From Flammeovirgaceae bacterium (lineage in GTDB: Bacteria; Bacteroidota; Bacteroidia; Cytophagales; Cyclobacteriaceae): DNA of 64,000 nucleotides. Where the stretch lies: the NCBI GenBank assembly GCA_016709845.1, contig JADJMA010000063.1, positions 1 through 64,000 of the forward strand, in the 5' to 3' direction. Below, piece after piece: positions 42,075-53,929 of the stretch. The position numbers and the translations under genes were made by a program. The notes under the pieces were generated by a model that was given only the letters and a program-made list of their open reading frames with translations, had not been told where the DNA came from and did not search any database. How positions within the stretch are numbered: position 1 is the stretch's first letter; every line of letters starts with the position of its first letter.

Positions 42075-43131
42075 TGAGTTTGAGGCCAATTAAAACTGCA
42101 ATCCTCTCGTATGGAATGTCCGGTGAAGTTTTTCATGCACCTCTGATCCATGCTCATCTTGGGTTTGAACTTTCGTTAGTACTTCAACGAAGCAAAAATC
42201 AGCGGAAGCACATTACCCCAATTGCCGGGTAGTAAAGACTTTTGAAGAAGTTCTTTCCGATCCTTCTATTGAACTGGTTGTTGTGAATACGCCAAATCAT
42301 CTCCATCTGGAACAAGCGGCAAAATCTTTACAAGCAGGTAAACACGTTATTGTAGAGAAGCCGTTTACCGTTACGGTGCAAGAAGCAGATGAATTAATAG
42401 CCTTGGCTCGCAAGCAAAATAAAATGCTTACCGTATTTCAAAGCAGACGGTTGGACGGTGATTTTCTTACGCTGAAAAAAGTTGTTGATAGTAAGTGGGT
42501 GGGTAAAGTAGTCGAGTTCGAAGCGCACTACGATCGCTTTCGTAATTACATAGAACCTAATTCCTGGAAAGAAGAAGCCGGACCCGGTAAAGGTATTTTT
42601 TATAATCTCGGTTCGCACATGCTCGACCAGGTGTTGGTGCTCTTTGGTTTGCCATCAGAAATTGATGCACGCATTGGTATTCAACGACCTGGCGGAAGTG
42701 TGGATGACTTCTATGATATTCGCCTTAGTTATCCTAGCCTAAACGTAATTGTAAAATCGAGTTATTTGGTTCGGGAACAAGGACCGAGATATCAATTGCA
42801 TGGTACGGAAGGATCATTCATTACCAGTAGTAATGTTGATCCCCAAGAACAAGCGCTCAAAGAAAAAAAGATTCCGGGCACCCCCGGTTGGGGAACGTTG
42901 CCAAAAGAATGTTGGGGACGATTGAACACAACAATAGATGGGTTGCACGTAGAAGGAGCGATCGAAACAATTCCGGGTAATTATTTGAACTTCTATCAAA
43001 ATATTTATGAGGTTATTCGCGAGGGCAAGCCCTTAGATGTTAAACCGGAAGAGTCCCGCGAGGTGATCCGATTGATTGAGGCAGCCTATGAAAGTAATCG
43101 CACCCGTAAGTCAGTAAAATTAAAAGCATAG
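42074..43131 (+). CDS. Gfo/Idh/MocA oxidoreductase (cytoplasmic)
   Basis: About 352 residues; one or two indels between 42195 and 42235, where the frame must run from VLQRSKNQ into VVKTFEEVLSD. No leader. N-terminal Rossmann segment KTAILSYGMSGEVFHAPLI, then VVVNTPNHLHLEQAAKSL and the VEKPFTVTVQEA motif. Begins in the TAATG overlap with uxaC. The group resembles the YdgJ/YvaA-type oxidoreductases. Possible role: reducing a 3-keto sugar acid inside the cell, as partner of the exported enzyme; this is inference. Confidence 0.87.
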
Positions 43132-43134
43132 CAT

Positions 43135-43972
43135 ATGAGCTACATTGAAGAGTTATTCGGTCTAAAAGCCAAAGTGGTTGTAGTTACTGGAGGCACAGGC
43201 GTGTTAGGCAATACTATGTGTAAGGCATTGGCTAAAGCCGGAGCTGCCGTTGTCATTCTTGGAAGAAGAAAAGAAGTGGCTGATAATCTGGCCAAAGAAA
43301 TTATTCAAGCAGGTGGAAATGCCTTTGGGGTTTCTGCCGATGTGTTGGATGAAAAGCAATTGGTAGAAGCTAGAAAACTCATTCTTGAAAAGTTCGGAAC
43401 CATTGACATATTGGTAAATGCAGCGGGCGGTAATTTACCTGGCGCGGTGGTTACTCCGGATAAAACCTTCCTTGATTTAAAATTAGATGATTTTAAAAAG
43501 GTAGTTGATTTAAATTTGACTGGTACGGTGTTGCCTTCACAAATTTTTGGAGAAGTGATGGTTGCTTCAAAAAAGGGAATCATAATTAACATTTCTTCGA
43601 TGACCGCCATCCGGCCCCTTACGCGGGTAGTTGGTTACGGAGCGGCTAAGGCAGCCATAAGTAATTTCACGCAATGGCTGTCTGTTGAAATGGCTAAAAA
43701 GTTTGGCGAAGATTTCCGAGTAAACGCTATTGCTCCCGGGTTTCTTTCTGACAGAACAAAATAGAACTTTGTTAACCAATGTTGATGGTAGTTTAACCGA
43801 TCGTGGCCAATTGATAATTAAGGGTACACCCTTCAATCGGTTTGGCGAGCCCGATGAACTTTCAGGAACGTTGCTCTGGCTATGTTCTGATGCCTCAAAG
43901 TTTGTTTCGGGAATTGTTGTACCCGTAGATGGAGCCTTTAGCGCCTATGCCGGGAGTTTGATTCCTAATTAA
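43135..43972 (+). CDS. SDR family oxidoreductase (likely fructuronate/mannonate type)
   Basis: About 279 residues; one frame change near 43750-43762. The dinucleotide motif is TGGTGVLG, the NAAGG motif follows, and catalytic Ser/Tyr/Lys lie in INISSMTAI and VVGYGAAKAAI; the end is GIVVPVDGAFSAYAG. SDR enzymes next to uxaC in Bacteroidota usually reduce D-fructuronate to D-mannonate in place of the classic UxuB. Starts 3 bp after the Gfo/Idh gene, so part of the same transcript. Its stop overlaps the convergent smc stop by about three bases. No mannonate dehydratase is in the window. Confidence 0.86.
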
Positions 43973-46900
43973 GCAAGTTCTCTCAAATCCACAGGCACTA
44001 CGCGCGAGATTCCTTTCTCCACCATCGTAATTCCATAAATAACGTCCGTGGTAGTCATGGTACGCTTATTATGCGTAACAATAACAAACTGCGAGTCTTT
44101 GCTAAAATTGCGAATAATGTTATTGAATTTATCGATGTTGGCATCATCCAACGGAGCATCCACCTCATCAAAAATACAGAAGGGTGCAGGCTTTAATAAA
44201 TACATAGAAAACAATAGCGCAGTAGCCGTAAGTGTTTTCTCTCCACCCGATAATTGATTAATAGTTAATGGTCGTTTGCCTTTAGGTTTGGCGATAATAT
44301 CAATCTCAGATTCTAGTGGCTTGGATGGATCGGCTAACTTTAAATCGCAATCATCGCCCTCATTAAACAACGAGCGGAATACGCGAACAAAGTGCTCTTT
44401 AATTTGCGTGAAAGCAACCATAAAGGTCTCACTGGCCACGCCTTCAATTTCACTGATTGTACTAAAGAGTGATTCTTTCGCTTTTAGCAGATCGTCTTTT
44501 TGTACGTTAATGAAATCATTGCGCTCTTTAATTTCCGTATAGGCTTCCATAGCCATCGGATTAATCGGACCCATGTTGTCCAGCTTCTCGCGTATTTTGG
44601 TTACATCCGCACGAAGCTTTTCCTCATCGAATAAAGCTAACTGTTCTGCTTCTTCAGGCGTTGCCTGACTCAGTACAGTATCCAGATCAATATTAAACTC
44701 AACCGACAATCTTTCTTTAACAGAATTGAGTTGAATCTTACTTTCATTTAATTGATTCTGTAACTCCATCAACAGCGTATCGATGTTTTGGCGTTGGTGC
44801 TGTATCTCACGCAGATCTTTTTCAAATTGATCAATCTCACCCCGGCCTGAGTAATATTCTTTTTCTGCTTCCCCTAAGCCTTTCTCCATTTCATCTTTCT
44901 CGGCATACATGCCAATCAGTTCCTCATCATTGCTTTGTGTGGTTTCAATAATGGTTCTGATTTCGTCATCATTTTTCTTCAGTTCTTCTGAGTTGGTTTC
45001 AACACGCAAACTACTTTGCTCCATCGACTCCTGCTTGAATCGCATTTCTTGTTCCACACTCTTTACACGATTCTCTTGCTGATGAAAGAGAATATTTTGT
45101 TCATTGTACGTGGATGACTTCTGACTCAGGAATTCATTTTGAATATTTAATTCAGAAGTAATGAGTTTCAGTTTTTCATCCTGCTGACCCGATACCAGTT
45201 GTGCTTGTTCTGCTTTCGGCCGCAGATCAAGAAGTTCCTGGTTAAGTGTTTCAATTTTTTCTATAATATCTTCCTTGCGCAAATCTGCGCTGTTCAACAT
45301 ATTCGAAAACTGTTCCTGCTTCGTGCGCACGGAAATGAACTCATCATTAACCAACTTAATGGCATTTTGAGCTTCTTCGATTTGTTGCTTTAAGGTGTTA
45401 TTGCGCAATCGCTCCAATTCCCGTTGCCGATCAATCAAGGAATGACGGATGTCTTCAACCTTTTTCGTGAACTCCTTGATTTCTTTTTCAAGTTTCTCAA
45501 GATTCTTTGCACGCCCGATTTTCTTACCTTCAAACAATCCTACTGATCCACCGGATAAGCTGAATCTACGTCTGGTAACTTTACCACTCTTGGTAATGAA
45601 CGTGTTCTCGTCTGCAGGTATATTTCTTATATCGCCTTCATACACATAAACCTTATCGAGGATAAAGGCCATGAGTTTGTTATACTTCGGATCGAATTCG
45701 ATGATTTGCGTTGCCGGAAATGCATTCGAATACATTTGAATATCTGAGGCCGAAAACTTTTCGAATGAATCAAGAATAAAGAAGTTGGCTTTGCCTTTAC
45801 TGGCATCACTCAAAATATTTATGGCTTCATACGCCTCAGCCTCATGCTCAACAATGTAATAGTTGAGATAAGGCTCTAGATAGTTTTCAATAGCAACCCG
45901 ATACTCTTCGCTGGTAGAAAGAATATCCGAAAGGAGGGGAGCATTTTTTGTCCAGCCAACATTCTTCTTCAGGAATTTTATGGCTTCCGGAAAACCTTCC
46001 AGATTTTCGACAAGCGATTTGGTGAGTTGAAATTCGTTTTGACGCGAATCGAGTTCTGTTTTTTTCTTTGATCTCTTCGCTTAAAACTACGGTCTTCTTC
46101 TCGAACTCAGCAATGCTGGCGCTTTGATGACTGGTGTCGGTAGTAGTACGTTCTAATTCTTGTTTGAAAGAAGAGATTTGAATCTCGCGGATTTCGAGAG
46201 ACTTATTTAATTGAAAAGACTCTTCTTGCTTAGTGCGATACACTTGACGCAGCGCATCCGATTCACCTTGCAATGTATACGTTGCTGCTTTTGTGTTTCG
46301 TATTCCGACTTAAGCAAATCAACTTTATCAGAAATTTCTTTTAATGCCAGATGGGCGGCATCTCGTTCGGTCTCCAGACTTTGAATACTGAAGCGAGCCC
46401 GTTCGTTACTTTTTTTATCCTGATCAATTTGTTCTTTCAGGTTATTAACCCGGTCGTTAAGGGAACGAAGTCTTTCATTCTTAATCTGTTTCTCACTCTC
46501 GTATTGCCTTATTTTAGCAACGAAATCATTGATTCCTTTCTGGCGCGAGGATAGTGTTTTCTCCTTAAGAAGAAGTTCTGCTTTTGACTTTTCAATCAGC
46601 GCTTCTTTTTCAGCAAGCCCGGTAGTAAGTTTTGTTTTACGATCGCTTTCCGTTTCAACCTGCTTTTGAACGGTGGCAAAGGTTTCCTTCTGTTTGTTTA
46701 CAACTACTTTCGCGAGTTGTATACTTTTCTCTTTATAGTCTTCTTTTATTTTGTAATACTGTTCAGTTTGCCGGGCTTGTTTCTCCAGGCTCTTCATGTT
46801 CTTTTCTATTTCAAAAAGCAAATCCTCTACGCGCTCTAAGTCAGCATCGGTATCCTCCAGCTTCTTCAAAGTTTCCTTCTTGCGCTTTTTGAATTTTGAA

Positions 46901-47399
46901 ATCCCAGCAGCTTCTTCAAACAACATTCTTCGTGAGTTGTCACGATCATTAAGAATATCATCCACCATGCCTAACTCAATAATGGCATAACTGTTAGACG
47001 CTACTCCGGTATCCAAGAATAGATTAGTAATATCCTTTAATCGGCAGGCCACTCCGTTAAGCAGGTATTCACTTTCACCGGAACGATAGAGTCTACGGGT
47101 AATGGTAACCTGAGAGTATTCCGTGGGAAGAATATTTTTAGTGTTGTTAATGGTTAAGGAGACCTCGGCCATTTGCTGCGGTGAGCGTTGGCTGGTGCCA
47201 TTAAAAATAACGTTCTCCATTTTTTCAGATCGAAGTGCGCTGGTTTTTGTTCGCCTAATACCCAGCGTATTGAATCAACAACGTTCGATTTACCGCATCC
47301 GTTTGGACCTACAATTCCCGTAATTCCTTCATCAAAATTAATTACAATTTTATCTGCAAAGCTTTTAAAGCCTTTAATCTCCAACTTCGATAACTGCAT
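43969..47399 (-). CDS. smc: Chromosome segregation protein SMC
   Basis: About 1,143 codons, matching bacterial SMC. N-terminal ATPase half: [15 protein letters not shown] and Walker [20 protein letters not shown]; then a long coiled coil (46.9-46.2 kb), the hinge region near 45.5-45.9 kb, a second coil, and the C-terminal half with the signature [14 protein letters not shown] and Walker [20 protein letters not shown]. Frame changes near 47215, 46240, 46060 and 45815-45890. Forms a ring dimer with ScpAB to compact and segregate the chromosome. No scpA/scpB neighbour here. Convergent overlap with the SDR gene. Confidence 0.95.
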
Positions 47400-47562
47400 G
47401 AATTCCTTGAGAATTTAGTGGTTGAAAAAATAAGATGGCAAAGATAACCGTAGGATTGGCATTTAGAAAATCAAGCATGCTCATTTCATCAACAATTTAT
47501 CCCATGCAAAAAGTGCCAAAATGCGCTGAATTTGTATTTATTTCAATACCTTTGGCTGAACC

Positions 47563-48087
47563 ATGGATATTCAGTTTTGGATTTGGCTTATAGTGATTGT
47601 TATCACCTTGATAGCCCGGGCAAATAAAAAGAAAGCACAGCCGTTTGAACCGAATCAACCGGTTGATAATTCCTCATTGCCCGAAAGTAAGCCGTTATCC
47701 TTTGAAGATCTTCTGCGTGAGATTCAGGCTGCTAAGGCCCCTAAGCCACCCAAACCTGTAGCCCTTCCCTTGCCTCCAAAGCAAAATGATTTTGTTGATT
47801 ATGATGATGACATTAAAGACGAAATAGAGGAGGTTGAAAGGCCCGATTATAAATCTCAAGATCAAATTTATGAAACTTACGAGAAGGCCAAGCAGCAAGC
47901 ATTCTACAGGCCATCTTTAGAGGATACTATTAAAGTAGGAGATACCGATACAAGCTTTGGGCAGTTTAAGGGATATAAGAGCAAGGAGCGGGGTGCCTCG
48001 ATCAGTAATTATATCACTGAACTGAAGAATCCCACCAGTTTTAAAAAGGCTTTTATCCTTAGTGAGATATTAAAGAAGCAGTACTAA
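47563..48087 (+). CDS. Hypothetical membrane-anchored acidic protein
   Basis: Intact, 174 residues. One transmembrane segment at the N-terminus (DIQFWIWLIVIVITLIARA), a proline-rich spacer (AKAPKPPKPVALPLPP) and an acidic stretch (DYDDDIKDEIEEVE), then a basic C-terminal helix. The topology with a long cytoplasmic tail resembles a scaffold or adaptor. A match to the -7 consensus, TACCTTTG, sits at 47547-47554, only 8 bases before the ATG. Divergent from smc. No family recognised. Confidence 0.75.
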   Translation: MDIQFWIWLIVIVITLIARANKKKAQPFEPNQPVDNSSLPESKPLSFEDLLREIQAAKAPKPPKPVALPLPPKQNDFVDYDDDIKDEIEEVERPDYKSQDQIYETYEKAKQQAFYRPSLEDTIKVGDTDTSFGQFKGYKSKERGASISNYITELKNPTSFKKAFILSEILKKQY

Positions 48088-48172
48088 AATATGATTTTTT
48101 TAATAAAACATTACTTGGATCAATAGGTAGTGTGTTTTTTGGATAAGTTGGCCCTTGAATCTACATCTTTAC

Positions 48173-48595
48173 ATGAGTAAAAGATATTTTTTAATCTTTT
48201 TCACCGCCTTCAAAAGGGCTGTGTCTTGCTTTAAACTGCCATTCTATAGCTTGCAGAAGTACTTAAAATATAACACTTTAGGATTGATCCTGGCGTGTGT
48301 TTCAGTCGTGTCCCCCGGCTTCAAAATGAGTACTGAATCAAGCATTGAAAATTGTAAAGATTTTGATGTCAAACTAACAATCACCCATACCTCAAACGGA
48401 CAAAAAAACGGTGAAGTGATTATGGAGTATAAGAACTCAGACGCTTATACCTATTTTGTTTTTTCCGGATTAAGTCAGGACAACCGATTAGAGGCTAAAG
48501 GGACAAAGATTAGTGATTTAGATAAAGGCGAGTACAATCTTTATATCCAAAGTCCGGATGGCTGTACAAAACATATGAAGTTCAAAATTAACTAA
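48173..48595 (+). CDS. Hypothetical exported small protein
   Basis: About 140 residues from ATG 48173 (TTG 48155 also possible). A hydrophobic segment at residues ~35-52 (NTLGLILACVSVVSP) acts as anchor or late signal. The mature part has a small beta-sandwich look with the sequences CKDFDVKLTITH, YTYFVFSGLSQDNR and DKGEYNLYIQSPDGCTKHMKFKI, similar to SprB-type modules. Its stop overlaps the start of the giant T9SS protein by one base (TAATG), so the two are made together. Confidence 0.72.
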   Translation: MSKRYFLIFFTAFKRAVSCFKLPFYSLQKYLKYNTLGLILACVSVVSPGFKMSTESSIENCKDFDVKLTITHTSNGQKNGEVIMEYKNSDAYTYFVFSGLSQDNRLEAKGTKISDLDKGEYNLYIQSPDGCTKHMKFKIN

Positions 48596-51500
48596 TGACG
48601 GCCTTGAAATCGAAAAATCTATTTTTTTGGGTCTTTATAGGACTTACTTTTTTTTCGGCTTCCGTATGGGCTCAAGCACCAGTTGTAACCATAGATAATA
48701 AAAAGGATGCGTGCCGCGATTTGATCGGGGCCGATGGTGTTCTCGACAACGGCTCTTTTCAGGTAACAGTTACATCAGGAATACCCCCATTCGAGCTATT
48801 TATTATTGGTCCGGTTAATTATTTGAATATTCCGCTGACTCTTGGGGTTCCTTTTCAAGTGATCAATTTAAAGCCGGGTCTATACAACATTGTTGTTCAG
48901 GATGGAAATCCGTTTGATTTTGTTGTAAATCCTTTTGCTATTAATGGCACTACGGACATTTCTGTTTCCATCACTGCCGGGTTTCCAATTAATAGCACAA
49001 GTTGTGCAGTGCCTAATGGTCAAATTGCCATAGATGTTTCAGGAGGTACATCAAATTATTCGTATTCATGGACAGCTACCAATGGGTTCACTTCTACCTC
49101 TCAGGATATTTCGGGACTTATTGCGGGTGACTATACCGTAGTGGTTAGCGATAATGGAACGAACTGTAGTCAGACGATTGGCCCGATTTCAATCATAGAA
49201 CCTCCGGCACCATCCAATTCAATACTTTCCTTAACGGGAACTACGCCAATCTGCTCAGGCCAGTCCTCAGCGTTTAAGGTTGATGTGACAGGTGGCGTTG
49301 GCCCTTTCACACTCGCTATTACCGGACTCGGAGTAGTGAACAACTATATCAGTGGATCGGATATTTCCATTTCGCCTTTGGCCAATACCACCTACACACT
49401 GACAAATGTTACAGACATTAATGGATGCGTTTCAGTAGCTGTCAGCGGTTCAACAATGATTAATGTTAATCCGGTGCCTGTAGCACCTGGTGTTACCTTC
49501 ACTCCAAATTATTGCGTTGGGGCTATAATTGTAGCTCCTATTATTACCACACCAACTGGCGGCAGCACCTATACCTGGTACAGTGATGTATTACTAACAA
49601 ATCCATTGACAACGGGCATAGCACCAACCAATGCACAATTGGGTTTTAGTAGTGCCGTGCCTAATTCCACAGATATATTTGTTGCGGAAACAAACTCGAG
49701 CAATTGTCAGGGACCGGCCTCTCAAATTACATTAACCGTTAATCCAAATCCGATAGCGCCTGATGTAACCTTTACATCAACATATTGTGTCGGGACTGCT
49801 ATTACGCCTCCAATCATTACAACTCCTGTGGGAGGAAGTACCTATAATTGGTATAGTGATATTAGTCTTTCAACGTTGGTTGCTACAGGTTCATCCCCCA
49901 CCAATCTTCAACTTGGTTTTAGCAGTGTCTCTGCAAATACTAAAACTATTTATGTTACAGAAACTATCAATTTAACTAACTGTACAAGTCCATCAACTTT
50001 AGTAAAATTGATAGTAAACGCAATCCCTTCAGCGCCCGCGGTTACATTTACTCCAAATAAATATTGCGTAGGAGGTGTTATTACGCCCCCGGTTATCACC
50101 ACACCGAACGGAGGTAGTGTCTATACCTGGTATAATGATGTATTATTAACAAATCCATTAACAACAGGAACAACGCCAACGAATATCCAGTTGGGTTTTA
50201 GTAGTGCTGCCGTTAATGTTACTACTGTGTTTGTAACAGAAACCTTTAATGGATGCGAAGGTTCTGCTGCTTCCATCACCTTAACGGTAAACGAACTTTC
50301 TACTGCAGAAATTACCGGAAGTACTACCATTTGCAACGGTCAAAGCACTAACCTGAATTTCACTTTCACAGGAACCGGACCGTGGAATTTTCAGTACTCG
50401 GATGGAGTAACAACCTTCCCGGGAAATTCAGTTGCCAGTTCTGCTTCAATTTCTGTTTCACCTACTGCGGCTACTACTTACACGTTGATAAGTGTGACAG
50501 ATGTTAATTGTTTAGGTTCGATAATTGGTGTTCCGGTAACCATTGCTGTTGATGCTGTGCCTTTGGTAGGGTTAGTCGTAACTACTCCGTTTAGTCCGAT
50601 TTGTTCAGGGGGATCAAGTGATGTGGAGGTTGCAAATTCTGAATTGGGAGTAAGCTATCAATTAAGAAATAACGCGGATAATAGCCTGATCGGATCGGCC
50701 TGGTTGGAACAGGGTTACGTTAGCATTGCCAACCGGAGTTTTAGCTTCAACAATCACGTTTAATGTTTTGGCTTCGCGGGGTGTGTGTGCACCTGTACAA
50801 TTAACCGTAACGGTAACAATTACGGTTGTAGGATCCATTGATGCTTCTATTAATGTAAGTCCACAAACGCCTGCGGTTTGTTCTGGGTCTTCTACCAATA
50901 TTCAAATAAGTAATTCTGAGTCGGGCGTAAATTATCAGCTGCGCAATGATGCCGATGATAGTTTGATTGGCGCACCAGTTGCAGGCACGGGAGCATCCAT
51001 CAACTTGCCGACCGGAAATCTTACCCTTACCTCAACATTTAATATACTGGCATCAAATGGAGGGTGTTCGATAGAGTTGACCAACATGGCCACGGTCAAT
51101 GTAGATGTTAATCCAAATCCTGCATTAGTCGTTACGGGCCCTGGTGCAACGTTATGCGTTGGAGGGTCAACCACAATAGATATTGCAAATTCCGAGGTGG
51201 GTGTTAGCTATCAGTTGCGAAACGATGCGGATGACAGCTTTATAGGTTCAGCTATGATGAGGAACGGGTTCAACCTTGTTGCTTTCAACAGGAACACTAA
51301 ATACACCAATCACCTTTAATGTGTTAGCTACTGGCGGTGTTTGTGCGCCTGTTGAGTTAACATCAACCGTGCTCGTGAATGTGGCAGGTGCTATTAACTT
51401 AAGTTTGGCCGTAACCGCTCAGTCTATCACATTCTGTGCAGGTGGGGGAACAATAGTTCAAATAGCGAATAGTGAAGTAGGTGTTGACTATCAATTAAGG

Positions 51501-52813
51501 GATGATTCTGATAATAGCTCAATAGGCGCTCCGGTTGCTGGTACAGGTGGCACATTGGATCTTCCAACTGGAAATTTGCTAACATCGGTGACGTTTAATG
51601 TTTTGGCCTCTACGGTAACATGTGCTGCGCCATTGGCAGCTACGGTTTCAATAACCGTCAACCCGGCACCGGCTGTTGGGCTAACAGTTACCGCACAGAC
51701 CGGAGTAGTTTGTTTTGGAACTACAGCGGCTATTGAAGTTGATAATTCTGAAATTGGCGTTAGCTATCAGCTACGGGATAATGTGACTAATAATGCTATT
51801 GGAAGTGCACTAGTGGGAACCGGATCTATCCTGAGCCTTCCAACCGGAGCACTAACTTTAATTCAACATTTAATGTTTTGCAACAATTGGTTCATGCTCA
51901 AATCAATTGACTACGGTAGTTTCAGTTTCTGTTTTACCATTGGGTGATCCTTCATGTGGTCCATTAAATAATTGTGCTACAGTTGTTATAACGCCTGTAA
52001 CCACCATGGCAACGTGTGGCGCAGCAGTACCCGATGGAACAGTCACCTTTGATATAATTCCGGCAGTACCCGTTGTTAATTTAATTGGTGTCAAAATTGA
52101 AATTGATGGGCCGGTTCAGGCAACCCAATTCAACAATTTCAAATTCACAGGACTTCCTGCGGGTAGCTATAATTACATCGTTACTTATGGTGATGATACA
52201 AATCCTGCCTGTATTAAAACGGGTTTGTTCACGATCGATCCAACCGGAATTCCTGACCTCGTGAACTTTAATATAACTTCTTCTACTTACGATTGTCTTA
52301 CAAGTTCAGGAAGTGTGGTATTGTCGGGTTTTACAGGCTCTGCTAATACAGATTACACCTTTATGATCTTTGATAATGGAAATGTTGTACTGAATGGTCC
52401 TATAACGAAAGATCAGGCAGCCTCAGGCTCGTTTACCATTACCGGTTTGGCATTAGGTTCATACCAGATTCAACTTTCGCAAAATCAATCGAGCGTAAAT
52501 GGATGTGTAGGTTCTGTGACCTCCGTTTTTTATGATCTTGCTATGGCCGAACCAGCAGGAGGCTGTGGCCTATTTTGTACCAAACGTATTTATGCCTAAC
52601 GGAGATGGCGCCAATGATCTGTTGGTGATTCGGAATTTGCCCGCAAACTCTAAATTGGTAATTACCAATCGTTGGGGTAAAGAAGTATTCTCAGCTTCCG
52701 ATTATAAAAATAATTGGACCGGTGGCGATATTGCAGATGGTATTTATTATTATATACTTTCTGCGGATGGTCAAGCCTACAAAGGATGGATTGAAATCCT
52801 AAGAGGTCGGTAA
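48595..52813 (+). CDS. Large T9SS surface protein with SprB/Ig-like repeats
   Basis: About 1,406 codons; frame changes near 50705, 51260, 51865 and 52560. Signal peptide FFWVFIGLTFFSASVWAQ. The order is: an N-terminal domain, an SprB-like repeat (DVSGGTSNYSYSWTATNG), a PKD-like unit (TPICSGQSSAFKV), three type-A repeats, one spacer unit (STTICNGQSTNLNF), five type-B repeats, a region of beta domains and a C-terminal gliding-motility type (CHU_C, T9SS type B) sorting domain: FVPNVFMPNGDGANDLL ... NRWGKEVF ... DGIYYYIL. Probably an adhesin or filamentous surface protein secreted by the type IX system. The start overlaps the upstream gene's stop. Confidence 0.9.
49482..50310 (+). repeat. Type-A tandem repeats in the surface protein (3 copies)
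   Basis: Three near-identical units of about 275-280 bases (91-92 residues), starting around 49482, 49756 and 50032. Each begins APxVTFT...YCVG and has ITTPxGGSxYxWYxD, then PTNxQLGFSS. Copies 1 and 3 are closest (NPLTTG shared); copy 2 has diverged. Ig-like modules; expansion by recombination is likely. Confidence 0.85.
50566..51945 (+). repeat. Type-B tandem repeats in the surface protein (5 copies)
   Basis: Five units of about 85-92 residues. Each holds CxGGxTxxxIANSExGVxYQLRNDxDxSxIGxxxxGTG followed by LPTGxLxxxxTFNVLAxxGxC and a closing xxxVNVxP strand; the best-preserved start near 50566, 50835, 51110, 51390 and 51665. Three of the five are broken by indels, two of them at the same spot just after the IGSA segment, which probably reflects a difficult sequence rather than biology. 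Confidence 0.85.
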
Positions 52814-52816
52814 GCT

Positions 52817-53828
52817 CTAAATCGAAGTTAGAAATTTCATAGTATCTATTTGGTCGGCATAGTCCGATACATCGGGTCTTTGCGCGGAACCAAACGCTAC
52901 ACTGTTTTGATACCATCCTTCAGCCGATACAATACATTGGATTTTTTCACTTTGTGCCTGAAGCTTTTGATCCAGGTCAGCCAGGTTTTTATAGGTTTCA
53001 TAAAACAATACGGAGATAGGAGAGACCAAACCCGTACTGGCCGTTGTAAGTAAGTAGCCGGTATCATAAAAGTGTGTGCCGTTCACTAAAAGAATTGATT
53101 TTTGATAATCGTAATTATTGACATACTTGTGATGAAGGATAATGGATTCATACGGTTGCCACGCATTCAATAAATTCGGGAAGTCATAATCTTCAGGAAC
53201 AAATATTTTTGAAACGTTTCTGCAGCCTAACCCAAAATAAGTAAACACATCTTTACCTAATTCAAAAAGTAATTCGGGAGCTTCCTCACCCATTAATATT
53301 GCGCAGGAGGTTCTGTTTTTTCTTATGATGTGTGGAATCTTCCGAAAGTAATATTCGAAATAGCGTGCGGTATTATCGCTGCCCGTAGCAATTACCGCCT
53401 CAACACCATTTAAACGTTCTTCAAATCTTATGTTAGATTTAAAGCGAGGCTCTATTTCAATTAGCCAATCAAACAACAAATCGATTAAGTATGAATCCTG
53501 AGAACTTTTTTTTGGCAACTAACTGGTGGCCACAAATAAGAATGCATAGTAAGTCGTGGAATCCCACCAAGGGAATATTTCCTGCCATGGCTACGCCAAC
53601 GGTTTGACTCTTTTGATGTTGAATCGGGTATTGATCGGCCCATGCAGACAAAGTATCTTTCTTTAAAAAATGATGGATGCCTGATAAAGCCTCAATAACG
53701 GAATCATTAGTAAACCAAGCATTTGTCTGTGCGGCATTAAAGGCAATGGTTCCCTTTTCTGAATCTGTTAGCCGACTTATTTTGTCACCCAGAGCCGCAA
53801 AAGCGTTGATTTTCTCATCTAATTCCAT
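52817..53828 (-). CDS. LuxC-type acyl-CoA reductase
   Basis: About 337 residues with one frame change near 53515. LuxC-family motifs: VAMAGNIPLVGFHDLL, ATGSDNTARYFEYYF (nucleotide-binding loop), and the catalytic Cys in YFGLGCRNVSKIFVPEDYD. Predicted to reduce an acyl-CoA or acyl donor with NADPH to an aldehyde. Many Bacteroidota carry this gene next to the dicluster ferredoxin, as here (divergent), but its substrate in non-luminous bacteria is unknown. Confidence 0.88.
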
Positions 53829-53862
53829 CGCATTTTAAAACTTTAAGTGAGGGTTTGTTGTT

Positions 53863-53892
53863 TTGACAGTTGACTTTGTAGCCGTATTTTTG
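53863..53892 (+). promoter_or_regulatory. Bacteroidota-type promoter of the ferredoxin gene
   Basis: TTG at 53863-53865, a 19-base spacer, then TATTTTTG at 53885-53892: an exact match to the Bacteroidota form TTG-N19-TAnnTTTG. It lies 37 bases before the ferredoxin ATG, giving a leader of about 30 bases. Divergent from the LuxC gene. Confidence 0.7.
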
Positions 53893-53929
53893 TGGCAAAA
53901 GTACTTTACGAAATTGAAATTTATCGCAC

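Noticed and set aside
44048..45649. Plus-strand ORFs within smc
   Set aside because: Antisense frames of the SMC coiled coils; the minus-strand product is clearly SMC.
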